A stretch of 42,261 bases of DNA from Prevotella sp. GTDB lineage: Bacteria; Bacteroidota; Bacteroidia; Bacteroidales; Bacteroidaceae. Location: positions 1-42,261 of the forward strand of contig JAGCRH010000112.1 in the NCBI GenBank assembly GCA_017964785.1, written 5' to 3'. The translations under genes and the position numbers were made by a program. The notes beneath the pieces are model-generated. The model was not told the DNA's origin. It did not search any database and saw only the letters and a program-made list of their open reading frames with translations. Position 1 is the first letter of the stretch. Every line of letters starts with the position of its first letter. Shown here piece after piece: positions 1 through 7,197 of the stretch.

Positions 1-165
1 CATCTGCCAGCCGGCAGGAACTACACTACTTTCAAAGGTCACAGCCAACTCAGCAGTCTCACCTGCCTTGATGGTAACGTCGCTGAACGACATAGAGACC
101 TGTGCAAATGCGCTGCTGGCCAGTGCCAACAAACCGCAAACTAATAATGATTTTATCGTTTTCAT
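1..165 (-). CDS. Exported protein, N-terminal fragment, possibly cohesin-like (cut by window edge)
   Basis: The first 55 codons of a gene that runs off the left edge. The start is the ATG at 165. Residues 1-22 form a clear signal peptide (MKTIKSLLVCGLL...SSAFA, then QVSMSF), so the product is exported; no lipobox cysteine is present. The mature start, SMSFSDVTIKAGETAELAV, resembles the opening strands of the cohesin-like beta-sandwich found at the N-terminus of many Prevotella secreted proteins, but 30 residues are too few to prove it. It follows a dockerin-bearing gene with a 57-bp gap and is probably the last visible gene of the PUL transcript. Its signal-peptide DNA shares a 13-bp word (135-147) with the signal peptide of the SusD gene at 5293-7158. 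Function is unknown. Confidence 0.7.
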   Translation of the reverse strand, partial: MKTIKSLLVCGLLALASSAFAQVSMSFSDVTIKAGETAELAVTFESSVVPAGWQM

Positions 166-203
166 AATGATAATCTTTTTAAATTTGTTGTTATTACTAT
201 TTT

Positions 204-223
204 AATGAATGACAATGAATGAC
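204..223. repeat. 10-bp tandem repeat, two copies
   Basis: AATGAATGAC occurs twice in tandem (204-213 and 214-223), at the 3' end of the dockerin gene and upstream of the partial exported gene. It resembles the other short tandem repeats at gene boundaries in this window, but has a 10-bp period. Confidence 0.75.
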
Positions 224-2373
224 TATTGATTTTCTTCATTACCTGCTCCAGCCATAATGTTGCTAATGGTGATCAGGTCGCCTACACCAACCTCTTCGTC
301 CTCGTTGACATTAGCAGCCTCAAATGTGTAACCGCTTTCCTCACCTTCAGCCATGTAGTTGCTGACAGCAATCAGGTCACCTACACCAACCTCGTTGTCG
401 TGGTTGACGTCACCCTTTGGATACTCAGGCTCAACATAGGGCTCTGGCTCTGCTGGATACTGGTAGGCACCACCACGACCAATCTTACGCCAAGCGAATG
501 TACCCTCGTCCTCAGGATCTACAAGATACTCAGATCTGTCATTCAACATAAAGACAACATTCTCGATGGTATAGTTAACAGGTGCTTCAACTTTAGCCAT
601 GTTGAAGCAGATTGACCTCATGTTCTTACAGTTAGCGTCAACAGTGAATACCTTTGAGTAGTGCTGCACTTCAGTTGTGAAGGTCGGACCAGGAACACCA
701 TCGATACCCCAATACTGGTAGTTTGTAGGATTACCGTCTGCACCTACATTATGAGCCTGAATATCAGTTGCTGCCTCGTCAACTTCATCAGATTCCATGT
801 AGTAGTCAAATTCGATAAGAATTTCCTCACCTTGTGCCAAGTCGCGGTTAGCAGCAATCCAGAACTGGTTGTCCCAATCCTGTTCGACTCTTGCCGTACC
901 TGCCAGCGTAATAGATGTCGGGTTAGGAATGATCTCAAGAAGTGGCTTATCTTCCTCACCAACGATTTTCTCGAAACTAATCAGAGAAGAACCTTCATCA
1001 ATATAAATCGTCCACTGACCACGTACTGGGAGGTCAATCACAGTCTTGCCCTTTGCTTCAAAGCCGTGGAAGTCCACAGGATCGTTTTGAATAGGACCTT
1101 CAGAGGTGTCCACCTTGATGGTAGCGCCCTTGAATCCCTTGTCATTACCCTTAGCGGTAGAGATCATTATCTGGTTAACCCATTCGTCATCGGTTGCACC
1201 ACCAACTGTAGCAGCAATCAGGCCGTCGCCAGCATCTTCAAATGAAATAGCATTGTCGAAGTCATATGCGGGATCACCATCTTCTGTGTCTGTTGAAGCC
1301 ACGAACCAGCCTTCCTCAAGTTCCATATATTCCAACTTGATATTGTCAAAGTAGAAGGTAATCTCTTTTTCGAACTGGCCATTACCACCTAAGTTGAAGG
1401 CAATTGAGTGGCAATCAGCAGTTGCATCGAATTCCTTAGTATAAGTCTGCCATTCTGTGGTGAAGTCAATAGTACCAGGACCCCAACCACCAAGATAATC
1501 GCCAGGAGCCCTGTGACCCTGACCTGCGCCTTGTGCAGCCTCTGAAGCCTTATAATCAAATGAGAGTCTGAGGTGTTCGCCATCCTTCAAGGCTCTTGGG
1601 AAGTTGATCCAGAACTGGTTCTGCCATTCCTCGGCAGCACCATCCATATCCTCACAAGGCTGGGTCGTGGTATAGAACGCACCATCCTCAATAAACGCAG
1701 CGTGAGGATTGTTCTCGTTATAACCATACTCCTTAGAATAAGCACAGACGGTCTCTGCACCATCACCCTCATAAGCATTAGCAACTACCTGTGCGTCAGG
1801 ATTAGCCCATGCAGCCGAAGCATCACCATTCTCGATGATATTAATCCAATTAACAGGTGCCTGCTCTTTCTCATCGTGAGTGATCTTGACAGATTTAATC
1901 CAGAAGTCGCCTACCCAACTACCACACTGCATGAGGAAAGAACCGCTATTTGCAAAGTACTGTGCGTCAGGATTGTTGACGTTATCTGTAAAGGTCACTG
2001 TTTGAAAGTCTGATGTGACATCAACCCAACCAGGAGTCTCAGAACCAGAGAATGCGAACCAGATCTGGCTCTGCTCACCAGTAGCAACGCCCCTAAGTGT
2101 GAGCGTAATGGTGTACGAAGCATCCAAATCATCTACACCAGGGAATGGCTGAAGTTGGATGTCATAGTTGTTTGCCGTAGCTTCATCACTGTGGAAATGG
2201 AGGCAACCATCGTCAAGATCGAAATAATCCCAAGAATTATCCGATCCCCAACCATGTTTCCATTCGGAAATGTCCGTGAGAGTAGAGAAGTCAATGTCGA
2301 CATCTACTTTCTCAATCGCGTTTGCTCCCAAGAAGCATGTCAAGAGAGCAAGAAGAGTAAATAATTTCTTCAT
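223..2373 (-). CDS. Secreted multi-jelly-roll carbohydrate-binding protein with C-terminal type I dockerin
   Basis: 716 residues. Signal peptide 1-19 (ends GANA). What follows looks like three or more beta-sandwich modules. One (about 20-170) has FDLDDGCLHFHSDEA and a closing WIKSVKI strand. A CBM4/9-like module (about 175-350) has NQFWINFPRALKDGE and ends FYFDNIKLEY. A related one (about 480-625) has NQFWIAANRDLAQGEE. A Pro/Glu-rich linker (PAEPEPYVEPEYP) leads to a type I dockerin at about 650-710, with two calcium-loop repeats, DVNHDNEVGVGDL and NVNEDEEVGVGDL, each followed by a short helix. No glycosidase catalytic domain is recognisable, so a glycan-binding role is inferred. It is the seventh gene of the leftward PUL operon. 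The dockerin would bind a cohesin partner; the next gene may encode one. Confidence 0.82.
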   Translation of the reverse strand: MKKLFTLLALLTCFLGANAIEKVDVDIDFSTLTDISEWKHGWGSDNSWDYFDLDDGCLHFHSDEATANNYDIQLQPFPGVDDLDASYTITLTLRGVATGEQSQIWFAFSGSETPGWVDVTSDFQTVTFTDNVNNPDAQYFANSGSFLMQCGSWVGDFWIKSVKITHDEKEQAPVNWINIIENGDASAAWANPDAQVVANAYEGDGAETVCAYSKEYGYNENNPHAAFIEDGAFYTTTQPCEDMDGAAEEWQNQFWINFPRALKDGEHLRLSFDYKASEAAQGAGQGHRAPGDYLGGWGPGTIDFTTEWQTYTKEFDATADCHSIAFNLGGNGQFEKEITFYFDNIKLEYMELEEGWFVASTDTEDGDPAYDFDNAISFEDAGDGLIAATVGGATDDEWVNQIMISTAKGNDKGFKGATIKVDTSEGPIQNDPVDFHGFEAKGKTVIDLPVRGQWTIYIDEGSSLISFEKIVGEEDKPLLEIIPNPTSITLAGTARVEQDWDNQFWIAANRDLAQGEEILIEFDYYMESDEVDEAATDIQAHNVGADGNPTNYQYWGIDGVPGPTFTTEVQHYSKVFTVDANCKNMRSICFNMAKVEAPVNYTIENVVFMLNDRSEYLVDPEDEGTFAWRKIGRGGAYQYPAEPEPYVEPEYPKGDVNHDNEVGVGDLIAVSNYMAEGEESGYTFEAANVNEDEEVGVGDLITISNIMAGAGNEENQ

Positions 2374-2453
2374 AATTGAAACATTTTAAATTAATAATTA
2401 AGTGAATAAAAAAAACTGTTAAAAGAGTTTAGAATAATTAAACAATAAATACA

Positions 2454-4109
2454 TTACTTACCACTGAGCGCATCGCAGAAAGCCTTGTAGGTTGCTGTGC
2501 GCACCCAGTCTTTGCTTTTCGTATCAACAGACCAGAGACCCACTGGGTCTGACGTATCGGCGAGGTTGCCCTTGCAGATGCCGGCCTGCTTTTCGTGAGG
2601 AATCTTAGCCATATAACTCCTAATGACGTAGCCATAGTAGTCGGCGAGTTGCTGACGCTGGTCTTCCGTGATGTTCTTTGCAGCCACGTTGGCACCATTG
2701 GCATCTTGATACTTGATGTCGAAGTTAGAGAGGCGGATGAGTTTACCGGTCGTAGCCAGATTCGTCAGCAAATTGTCGAGGGATGCCTTGTTGGCTTCCT
2801 GCTTTTCAGCATCCTCGCTATAAATGAGATTCATTTGGGCATTGATACCGTCGATCTTTGCGCCTTTAGCGTCCCAGATGCCAATCCAATATTTGAGACT
2901 CTCAAATTTTGTCTCGTCATCAAGGCCAGACTCACTGATGAAGAAGCGCAACTCTGCCGGGTCGCCCTCATATTTTTCAAATGCAGCGCTTGCCACCCTT
3001 GATACGGCAGGCGCATAGTTCTCACTGCCTAATACATCCTGCCAGAAAAACTTGTCGGTAGAGTGCTTGAGGTCGAGCATGCCATTTTCCAGTTCCGTCG
3101 TGCCAATAGCCCCTTCGATGAGGTCAAACGACGTGATACGGCCTGCATTGATCTTCATCAGACCATCACACCATGCGTTAAGGGCATAATTGATTGTATC
3201 TGTCTTCTCCTGTTCCGTCTGCGGACGGTGGTTGTCAGGATAGTAGCCTATCTGCACCTTTTGGATATAGAGGGCAGCAGCACGCGTATTGACAATCTGC
3301 AAGTAACCCTCTGTCGCGTCTGATGCACTCTGGCACTCGATTACAATCTTTTTCCAGTTTTCACCACCACTTACCGCAAACCTACCATTTGCAGCACCTC
3401 CGTCAATTTGATCGTTGCCAGAAAAGACCACATTAAAATTGGCAGTCTTGTCAGACTTTGCCCAGAATGTGATGGTATAAATCGCACTGGGATCCACGTC
3501 GAAGCCTTCCACGACGTTAACAGTGGCAGAAGCAGCCACCTTCAGTGCGTTCGCACCATCATATTTCTCGATGGTACCTGGTGTCTTTTCATACGTTCCT
3601 TCGTACTCACCAGCCTCCATGGTGGTAAAATCAACCGTTTTTCCTTCTACATAGTCAACGATGATTTCAATCGGAGCCGTAAGGGTGCTCAGCCAATCGT
3701 CAGCCTGGTTTTCGTTTGCCACAATCGGACTACCGAACACCTCACCACCAATTTCCTCCACGTGGTCGAGAAGGTCCTTCATGTCAAGGAAGTTCATCAC
3801 CCCCTTGGCATTGACGATGGCACCGGACATCAGGGAGGCTCCGAAAGCGAGATTGTCGAAATTGGTGACAGCGGCTGCGTGGGCCAGTTCCTGCTTGTTG
3901 AAATCAGACACATTGAGCATGGCCCCGAGCGTCAAATTCGGATATTGTTCTCTATTGATGTATGACTTGACCGGATCCAAGTCCTTGTAGGGCTCTACGA
4001 TTTCCGCCTTAGGAGCGTTGTAATCGTCTGTCACGTTATAGTCGGCACAGGAAACTACCAGTGCTCCCACTGCCAACATCAAGAGACCGTTTCTAACTAT
4101 TTTCTTCAT
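2454..4109 (-). CDS. GH10-fold lipoprotein with inserted CBM, catalytic glutamates lost (probable surface glycan-binding protein)
   Basis: 551 residues. Lipoprotein signal peptide with Cys21 (ALVVSC), so probably an outer-membrane lipoprotein. The GH10 landmarks can be followed: NLTLGAMLNVSDFN near 60, FDNLAFGASLMSG, GSPIVANENQADDWL (equivalent to the HTLVWHSQ-P-W strand), then a jelly-roll insertion at about 135-285, then ITSFDLIEGAIG, FFWQDVLG, LRFFISESGL, IDGINAQM, GKLIRLSNFDIKY and YYGYVIRSY. The position equal to the acid/base Glu of WDVVNEA is Gly333, and the nucleophile of the TELD strand is Asn462. An ND-Y motif and the late tryptophan are also changed. The CBM insertion and operon position match Xyn10C of xylan PULs, but hydrolysis should be absent, and a xylan-binding role is inferred. 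It starts 15 bp after the DUF1735 gene behind a strong AGGAGG. Confidence 0.83.
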   Translation of the reverse strand: MKKIVRNGLLMLAVGALVVSCADYNVTDDYNAPKAEIVEPYKDLDPVKSYINREQYPNLTLGAMLNVSDFNKQELAHAAAVTNFDNLAFGASLMSGAIVNAKGVMNFLDMKDLLDHVEEIGGEVFGSPIVANENQADDWLSTLTAPIEIIVDYVEGKTVDFTTMEAGEYEGTYEKTPGTIEKYDGANALKVAASATVNVVEGFDVDPSAIYTITFWAKSDKTANFNVVFSGNDQIDGGAANGRFAVSGGENWKKIVIECQSASDATEGYLQIVNTRAAALYIQKVQIGYYPDNHRPQTEQEKTDTINYALNAWCDGLMKINAGRITSFDLIEGAIGTTELENGMLDLKHSTDKFFWQDVLGSENYAPAVSRVASAAFEKYEGDPAELRFFISESGLDDETKFESLKYWIGIWDAKGAKIDGINAQMNLIYSEDAEKQEANKASLDNLLTNLATTGKLIRLSNFDIKYQDANGANVAAKNITEDQRQQLADYYGYVIRSYMAKIPHEKQAGICKGNLADTSDPVGLWSVDTKSKDWVRTATYKAFCDALSGK

Positions 4110-4117
4110 ATTCCAAG

Positions 4118-4123
4118 CCTCCT
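4118..4123 (-). promoter_or_regulatory. Strong Shine-Dalgarno sequence for the GH10-like gene
   Basis: The minus strand reads AGGAGG 8 nt before the ATG at 4109, between the upstream stop codon (4125-4127) and the start. A full-strength SD is uncommon in Bacteroidota, whose start sites are usually A-rich, and it fixes this start codon. Confidence 0.7.
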
Positions 4124-4124
4124 A

Positions 4125-5252
4125 TTATTGTTTTACATAAATGGGTGAGAAGAATACTTTCTGGTTGGACTCACGCGTCTGAACGACCAGCGTATCAGCA
4201 GTTGAGACCTGAATGTTATTCTTGGTGAAATTAACGTCGTATGCCAGACGGAGGATGTCACGCTGCACAGGCTGTCCGTTCAGGCTACCCCACTGATAGT
4301 CCTTGTACTCCTGCCGCTCTGTACCCTTTTCGATGAATTCACCGGAGCCGGTGGCTGTCACATCGGCATCGTCAGTGGAGACGGTACACTGATTGCCATT
4401 GAACGTGAGGATGAGGTTGCAGGAGATGGAAGCACCCGAAGTCTTGAAGGAGACATTGTAGATGGCCTGCGTCATGTTCTTGGTGGTGATGCCGCAGATC
4501 TCGTCGTTCTGGTTCACAGGGTTCTCCGTATAATGCTCAAGGTCAGTGTTCACCAGTGTCGTATCCTTACGTACAATGGTCTTGACCTGTCCTTTCTCCG
4601 TCACCTTGTCCACACCACGGCGGATATATTTTCCCTGCCAGGGGTTCATATACTTCACCAGGTACAGTACATAATCCTTGGGCAGGATTTCCCAATCCCC
4701 TGAATTGGTACGAGCCGGTGAGAGACCCTCACGTGGCTTACCGACGAGGATGGAGTCGATGCCTGTTACCTTCGTCATCCTCAGGGGAATGACATAGGTA
4801 TTTTCGATGGCCTGGGGATCGTTGAAGAAAGCATCTGTGAACTGCACCTCCACATAGCCGCGAGGCTCACCATTGTAAGGAATGGCATTGGACAAAAGTT
4901 GATAATAGTCTTTTGGCATAGGCAGCACACGAGCCGCTGCATTACCACCATCGTCGGTGAAATAGAGATCGTTGCAAAGTGTCTCGTCAATGACAACATC
5001 TACGGTTGCATCACGCCCGCCATAGGCGCCGCCCATCGTAGACCAAATCCGACACTTGTGCTCATTGTCGATCGTGTTGTCGTAGATATCGTTACCAAGT
5101 ATGAGCGTACGTACCGGGTACTGATAGGCGAAGTAGGCTGTTGTTCCTCCTTCATAGTCGGGGAATTCCTTGTCTGCATTGTAGCAAGCAGCAAATGTGA
5201 GAGAAATCGCTCCCACTGCTACTCCAAATATGTATTTCTTAAGTCTCATCAT
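4125..5252 (-). CDS. DUF1735-type surface lipoprotein (XusE-like)
   Basis: 375 residues with a lipoprotein signal peptide (LTFAAC, Cys23), so predicted to be anchored in the outer membrane and probably surface exposed. After it come CYNADKEFPDYEGG and an N-terminal beta-sandwich (about 30-170) with the DUF1735-like pattern of an extended-strand region, ATVDVVIDE and YVIPLRMTKV. The C-terminal half (about 210-375) is a separate beta-rich domain. The family includes surface glycan-binding proteins coded just after SusD genes, and the position between the second susD and the GH10-like gene is that of xusE in xylan PULs. Glycan binding is inferred. Met2 could also be the start. A duplicated 16-bp repeat fills the gap upstream. 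Confidence 0.78.
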   Translation of the reverse strand: MMRLKKYIFGVAVGAISLTFAACYNADKEFPDYEGGTTAYFAYQYPVRTLILGNDIYDNTIDNEHKCRIWSTMGGAYGGRDATVDVVIDETLCNDLYFTDDGGNAAARVLPMPKDYYQLLSNAIPYNGEPRGYVEVQFTDAFFNDPQAIENTYVIPLRMTKVTGIDSILVGKPREGLSPARTNSGDWEILPKDYVLYLVKYMNPWQGKYIRRGVDKVTEKGQVKTIVRKDTTLVNTDLEHYTENPVNQNDEICGITTKNMTQAIYNVSFKTSGASISCNLILTFNGNQCTVSTDDADVTATGSGEFIEKGTERQEYKDYQWGSLNGQPVQRDILRLAYDVNFTKNNIQVSTADTLVVQTRESNQKVFFSPIYVKQ

Positions 5253-5257
5253 TGTTA

Positions 5258-5289
5258 TTCAATTTTTCAACTTTTCAATTTTTCAACTT
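5258..5289. repeat. Perfect duplicated 16-mer made of octamers, between susD and the DUF1735 gene
   Basis: TTCAATTTTTCAACTT is present twice in tandem without mismatch (5258-5273, 5274-5289); each copy is two related octamers. It fills almost the whole 40-bp gap. On the coding (minus) strand it is purine-rich (TTGAAAA type) and ends a few bases before the start codon. Confidence 0.9.
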
Positions 5290-5292
5290 TTA

Positions 5293-7158
5293 TTACCAAC
5301 CCTTGTTTTGCAGGAGGCTGCTCCATTTGAGCACTTCACCCTTTGGAAGAGGTCCATACAACTGATAAGAGTTGTCGTATTTGCGATCCTCCACTTCAAT
5401 AATGGTATATTTCAGCGGACTGTCTTCCTTATCCGGGTCGACCTTCTGGATCTTCATGCCTTTGACACCCTCATCCAGAGGCATTTGCCAGCGACGGAGA
5501 TCCCAGAAGCGCTTGTTCTCAAAGCAGAGTTCAATACGACGCTCATTGCGGATAAGGTCTGTCATCTTTGCCTTGTCTGCCTTACATTCCTCAAGATAAG
5601 CATCGCCTTCAGGAAGGGCGGCACCAATCTCATCCTTTGCAATTCCAGCACGATTGCGGATGGCCTTGATGACATCGTAAGCGGTGAAACCTACACCCGT
5701 CGGGTCTGCATCAGGCCCCCATGCATCGTTGGCCGCTTCAGCGTATGCCAAGAATATCTCTGTATAGCGGATACGCGGATAGATATGATGCTGAGAAGAA
5801 TTAGAAGACGGACTCACATTGACATCTTCACGAAGAAGTTTCCTCAGATAGTAACCCGAACGTGTTGACGAGCCTCTCTGATTGTCAAGATTGTCAAGCG
5901 TCTCACCATCTTCATTGGGTATTTCAAAACCTGTTGAAATAACCGTCTTATGGAAAGTCGCACCATGATAGATGATATATTCTGAAAGACGTGGATCACG
6001 GTTGGCATACGGATTCTCCGGATCATATCCCGATTGAGAGTCTGTGATAGGACGGCCATTCACCATGGGGAATGCATCCACGAGGTTCTGGGATGGGTTG
6101 ACACGACCATTCCCGTAAAGCGTCGGGGGGAAGTTTTCCTTTTCCTGGCTATTATCCTGACTCCGATCTTCACGCCAGATCATCTCCGGAATTTCCGTTG
6201 TGGTACTATTATCGATTTTGGTCTTGTTCTTGTACCAGGTATGACCGTTATTGTCCAACCCCGACACGCCATCGATACGCTTAAGCACATTGGCACATAG
6301 TGTTGCGGCCTCGGCAGAAGTCACACCGCTCTGATCGCGGAAGGCAGGACTTGCTGCGAGGAGGGCGATCTGTGCCTTCACAGCCTCCGCAGCCTGACCA
6401 GACATCAGATTCTTGGCTTTTTTTCCGAATACGAGGTTGTAACCCGAAGCATTCGCACCAAGTGCCCGGTACTTTGCAGGGATTTCATCTTCAGAATTGA
6501 TGTCTTCATAATGATCAGGGAGGAGAGCGATGGCACTATCGCAGTCGGCAAAGCACTGCTTGACGCAGTCAGCAAATGTAGCACGTGGCTGATTGAAGTC
6601 AGAACTACCGTCCTCAGCGGCTGTGAGCAAAGGTACGCCATAGAGTTGGCCATCGTCTGCATAACCGCCATGAGCCTGTAGCAGGAAGTAATAGAAGACG
6701 GCTCGAAGGCCGAAAGCCTCACCTTTCATGCGATCGATAAACATCTGCTGCTTAGATACGGCACTTGGAGCCCACTTCACTTTTTCTACGATAGAAAGGA
6801 AGAGGTTGGCATACTGGATGCCATGCTTACAATTGTCCCATTGAGTCATCGGGTTATTGTCTGATGCCCACGTACCTGTTGCCATATTCAGGAAATTGCT
6901 GCTATAATCATTGGTAACAGCATCATCTGTGGCAACATCCGACTGAGTGGTCCTCACATAAGGAAGACGCTCGTAAGCAAAAATCAGCAGACCATGTGCA
7001 TACGCGGATTCCTCGGTCAAATCCTCCAGTTGTCGCTTGTTCTCTTCCGCCGGACTAAACATGTCATCGCATGAACAGAACAGCACTGCGCAAACTAATA
7101 ACTGACAAATGATAAATGATAAACTTATCAGAGGTCTTTTATATTGTTTTGTACTCAT
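5293..7158 (-). CDS. SusD/RagB-family outer-membrane lipoprotein (second of the PUL, XusD-like)
   Basis: 621 residues. Signal peptide with lipobox cysteine Cys30 (LFCSC). SusD hallmarks: an N-terminal helix pair with acidic LEDLTEESAYAHGLLIFAYE, the central KGEAFGLRAVFYYFLLQAHGG segment (equivalent to the usual RA-Y-L---GG motif), RIRYTEIFLAYAEAANDA, and the C-terminal IRNERRIELCFENKRFWDLR signature. SusD proteins cap the partner SusC barrel and bind the oligosaccharide at the surface; the partner here is the susC at 7194-10127, with a 35-bp gap. The signal-peptide core is coded by in-frame 7-bp repeats (7095-7122). Substrate specificity cannot be read from sequence; xylan is inferred from locus order. 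Confidence 0.93.
   Translation of the reverse strand: MSTKQYKRPLISLSFIICQLLVCAVLFCSCDDMFSPAEENKRQLEDLTEESAYAHGLLIFAYERLPYVRTTQSDVATDDAVTNDYSSNFLNMATGTWASDNNPMTQWDNCKHGIQYANLFLSIVEKVKWAPSAVSKQQMFIDRMKGEAFGLRAVFYYFLLQAHGGYADDGQLYGVPLLTAAEDGSSDFNQPRATFADCVKQCFADCDSAIALLPDHYEDINSEDEIPAKYRALGANASGYNLVFGKKAKNLMSGQAAEAVKAQIALLAASPAFRDQSGVTSAEAATLCANVLKRIDGVSGLDNNGHTWYKNKTKIDNSTTTEIPEMIWREDRSQDNSQEKENFPPTLYGNGRVNPSQNLVDAFPMVNGRPITDSQSGYDPENPYANRDPRLSEYIIYHGATFHKTVISTGFEIPNEDGETLDNLDNQRGSSTRSGYYLRKLLREDVNVSPSSNSSQHHIYPRIRYTEIFLAYAEAANDAWGPDADPTGVGFTAYDVIKAIRNRAGIAKDEIGAALPEGDAYLEECKADKAKMTDLIRNERRIELCFENKRFWDLRRWQMPLDEGVKGMKIQKVDPDKEDSPLKYTIIEVEDRKYDNSYQLYGPLPKGEVLKWSSLLQNKGW
7095..7122 (-). repeat. 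In-frame heptad repeat inside a SusD signal peptide
   Basis: On the minus strand four heptamers follow each other: TTATCAT, TTATCAT, TTGTCAG, TTATTAG. They are translated in frame as part of the hydrophobic signal-peptide core (LSFIICQLLVC). The right-hand copies are exact and the left-hand ones have drifted. Confidence 0.75.
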
Positions 7159-7169
7159 AATTTTCTATC

Positions 7170-7197
7170 TTCAATTATCAATTTTCAATTATCTTAT
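7170..7197. repeat. Heptad repeat between susC and susD
   Basis: The plus strand reads TTCAATT, ATCAATT, TTCAATT, ATCTTAT: four 7-bp units, the first and third identical. They fill most of the gap between the susC stop and the susD start at 7158. The sense strand is purine-rich. Confidence 0.8.

Noticed and set aside
226-1245. Plus-strand open frames opposite the dockerin gene
   Set aside because: The minus-strand frame carries the signal peptide and dockerin motifs; the plus-strand frames match no family.
2454-4109. Calling the GH10-fold gene an active endo-xylanase
   Set aside because: Both catalytic Glu positions are replaced (Gly333, Asn462), so an activity-based name would mislead.
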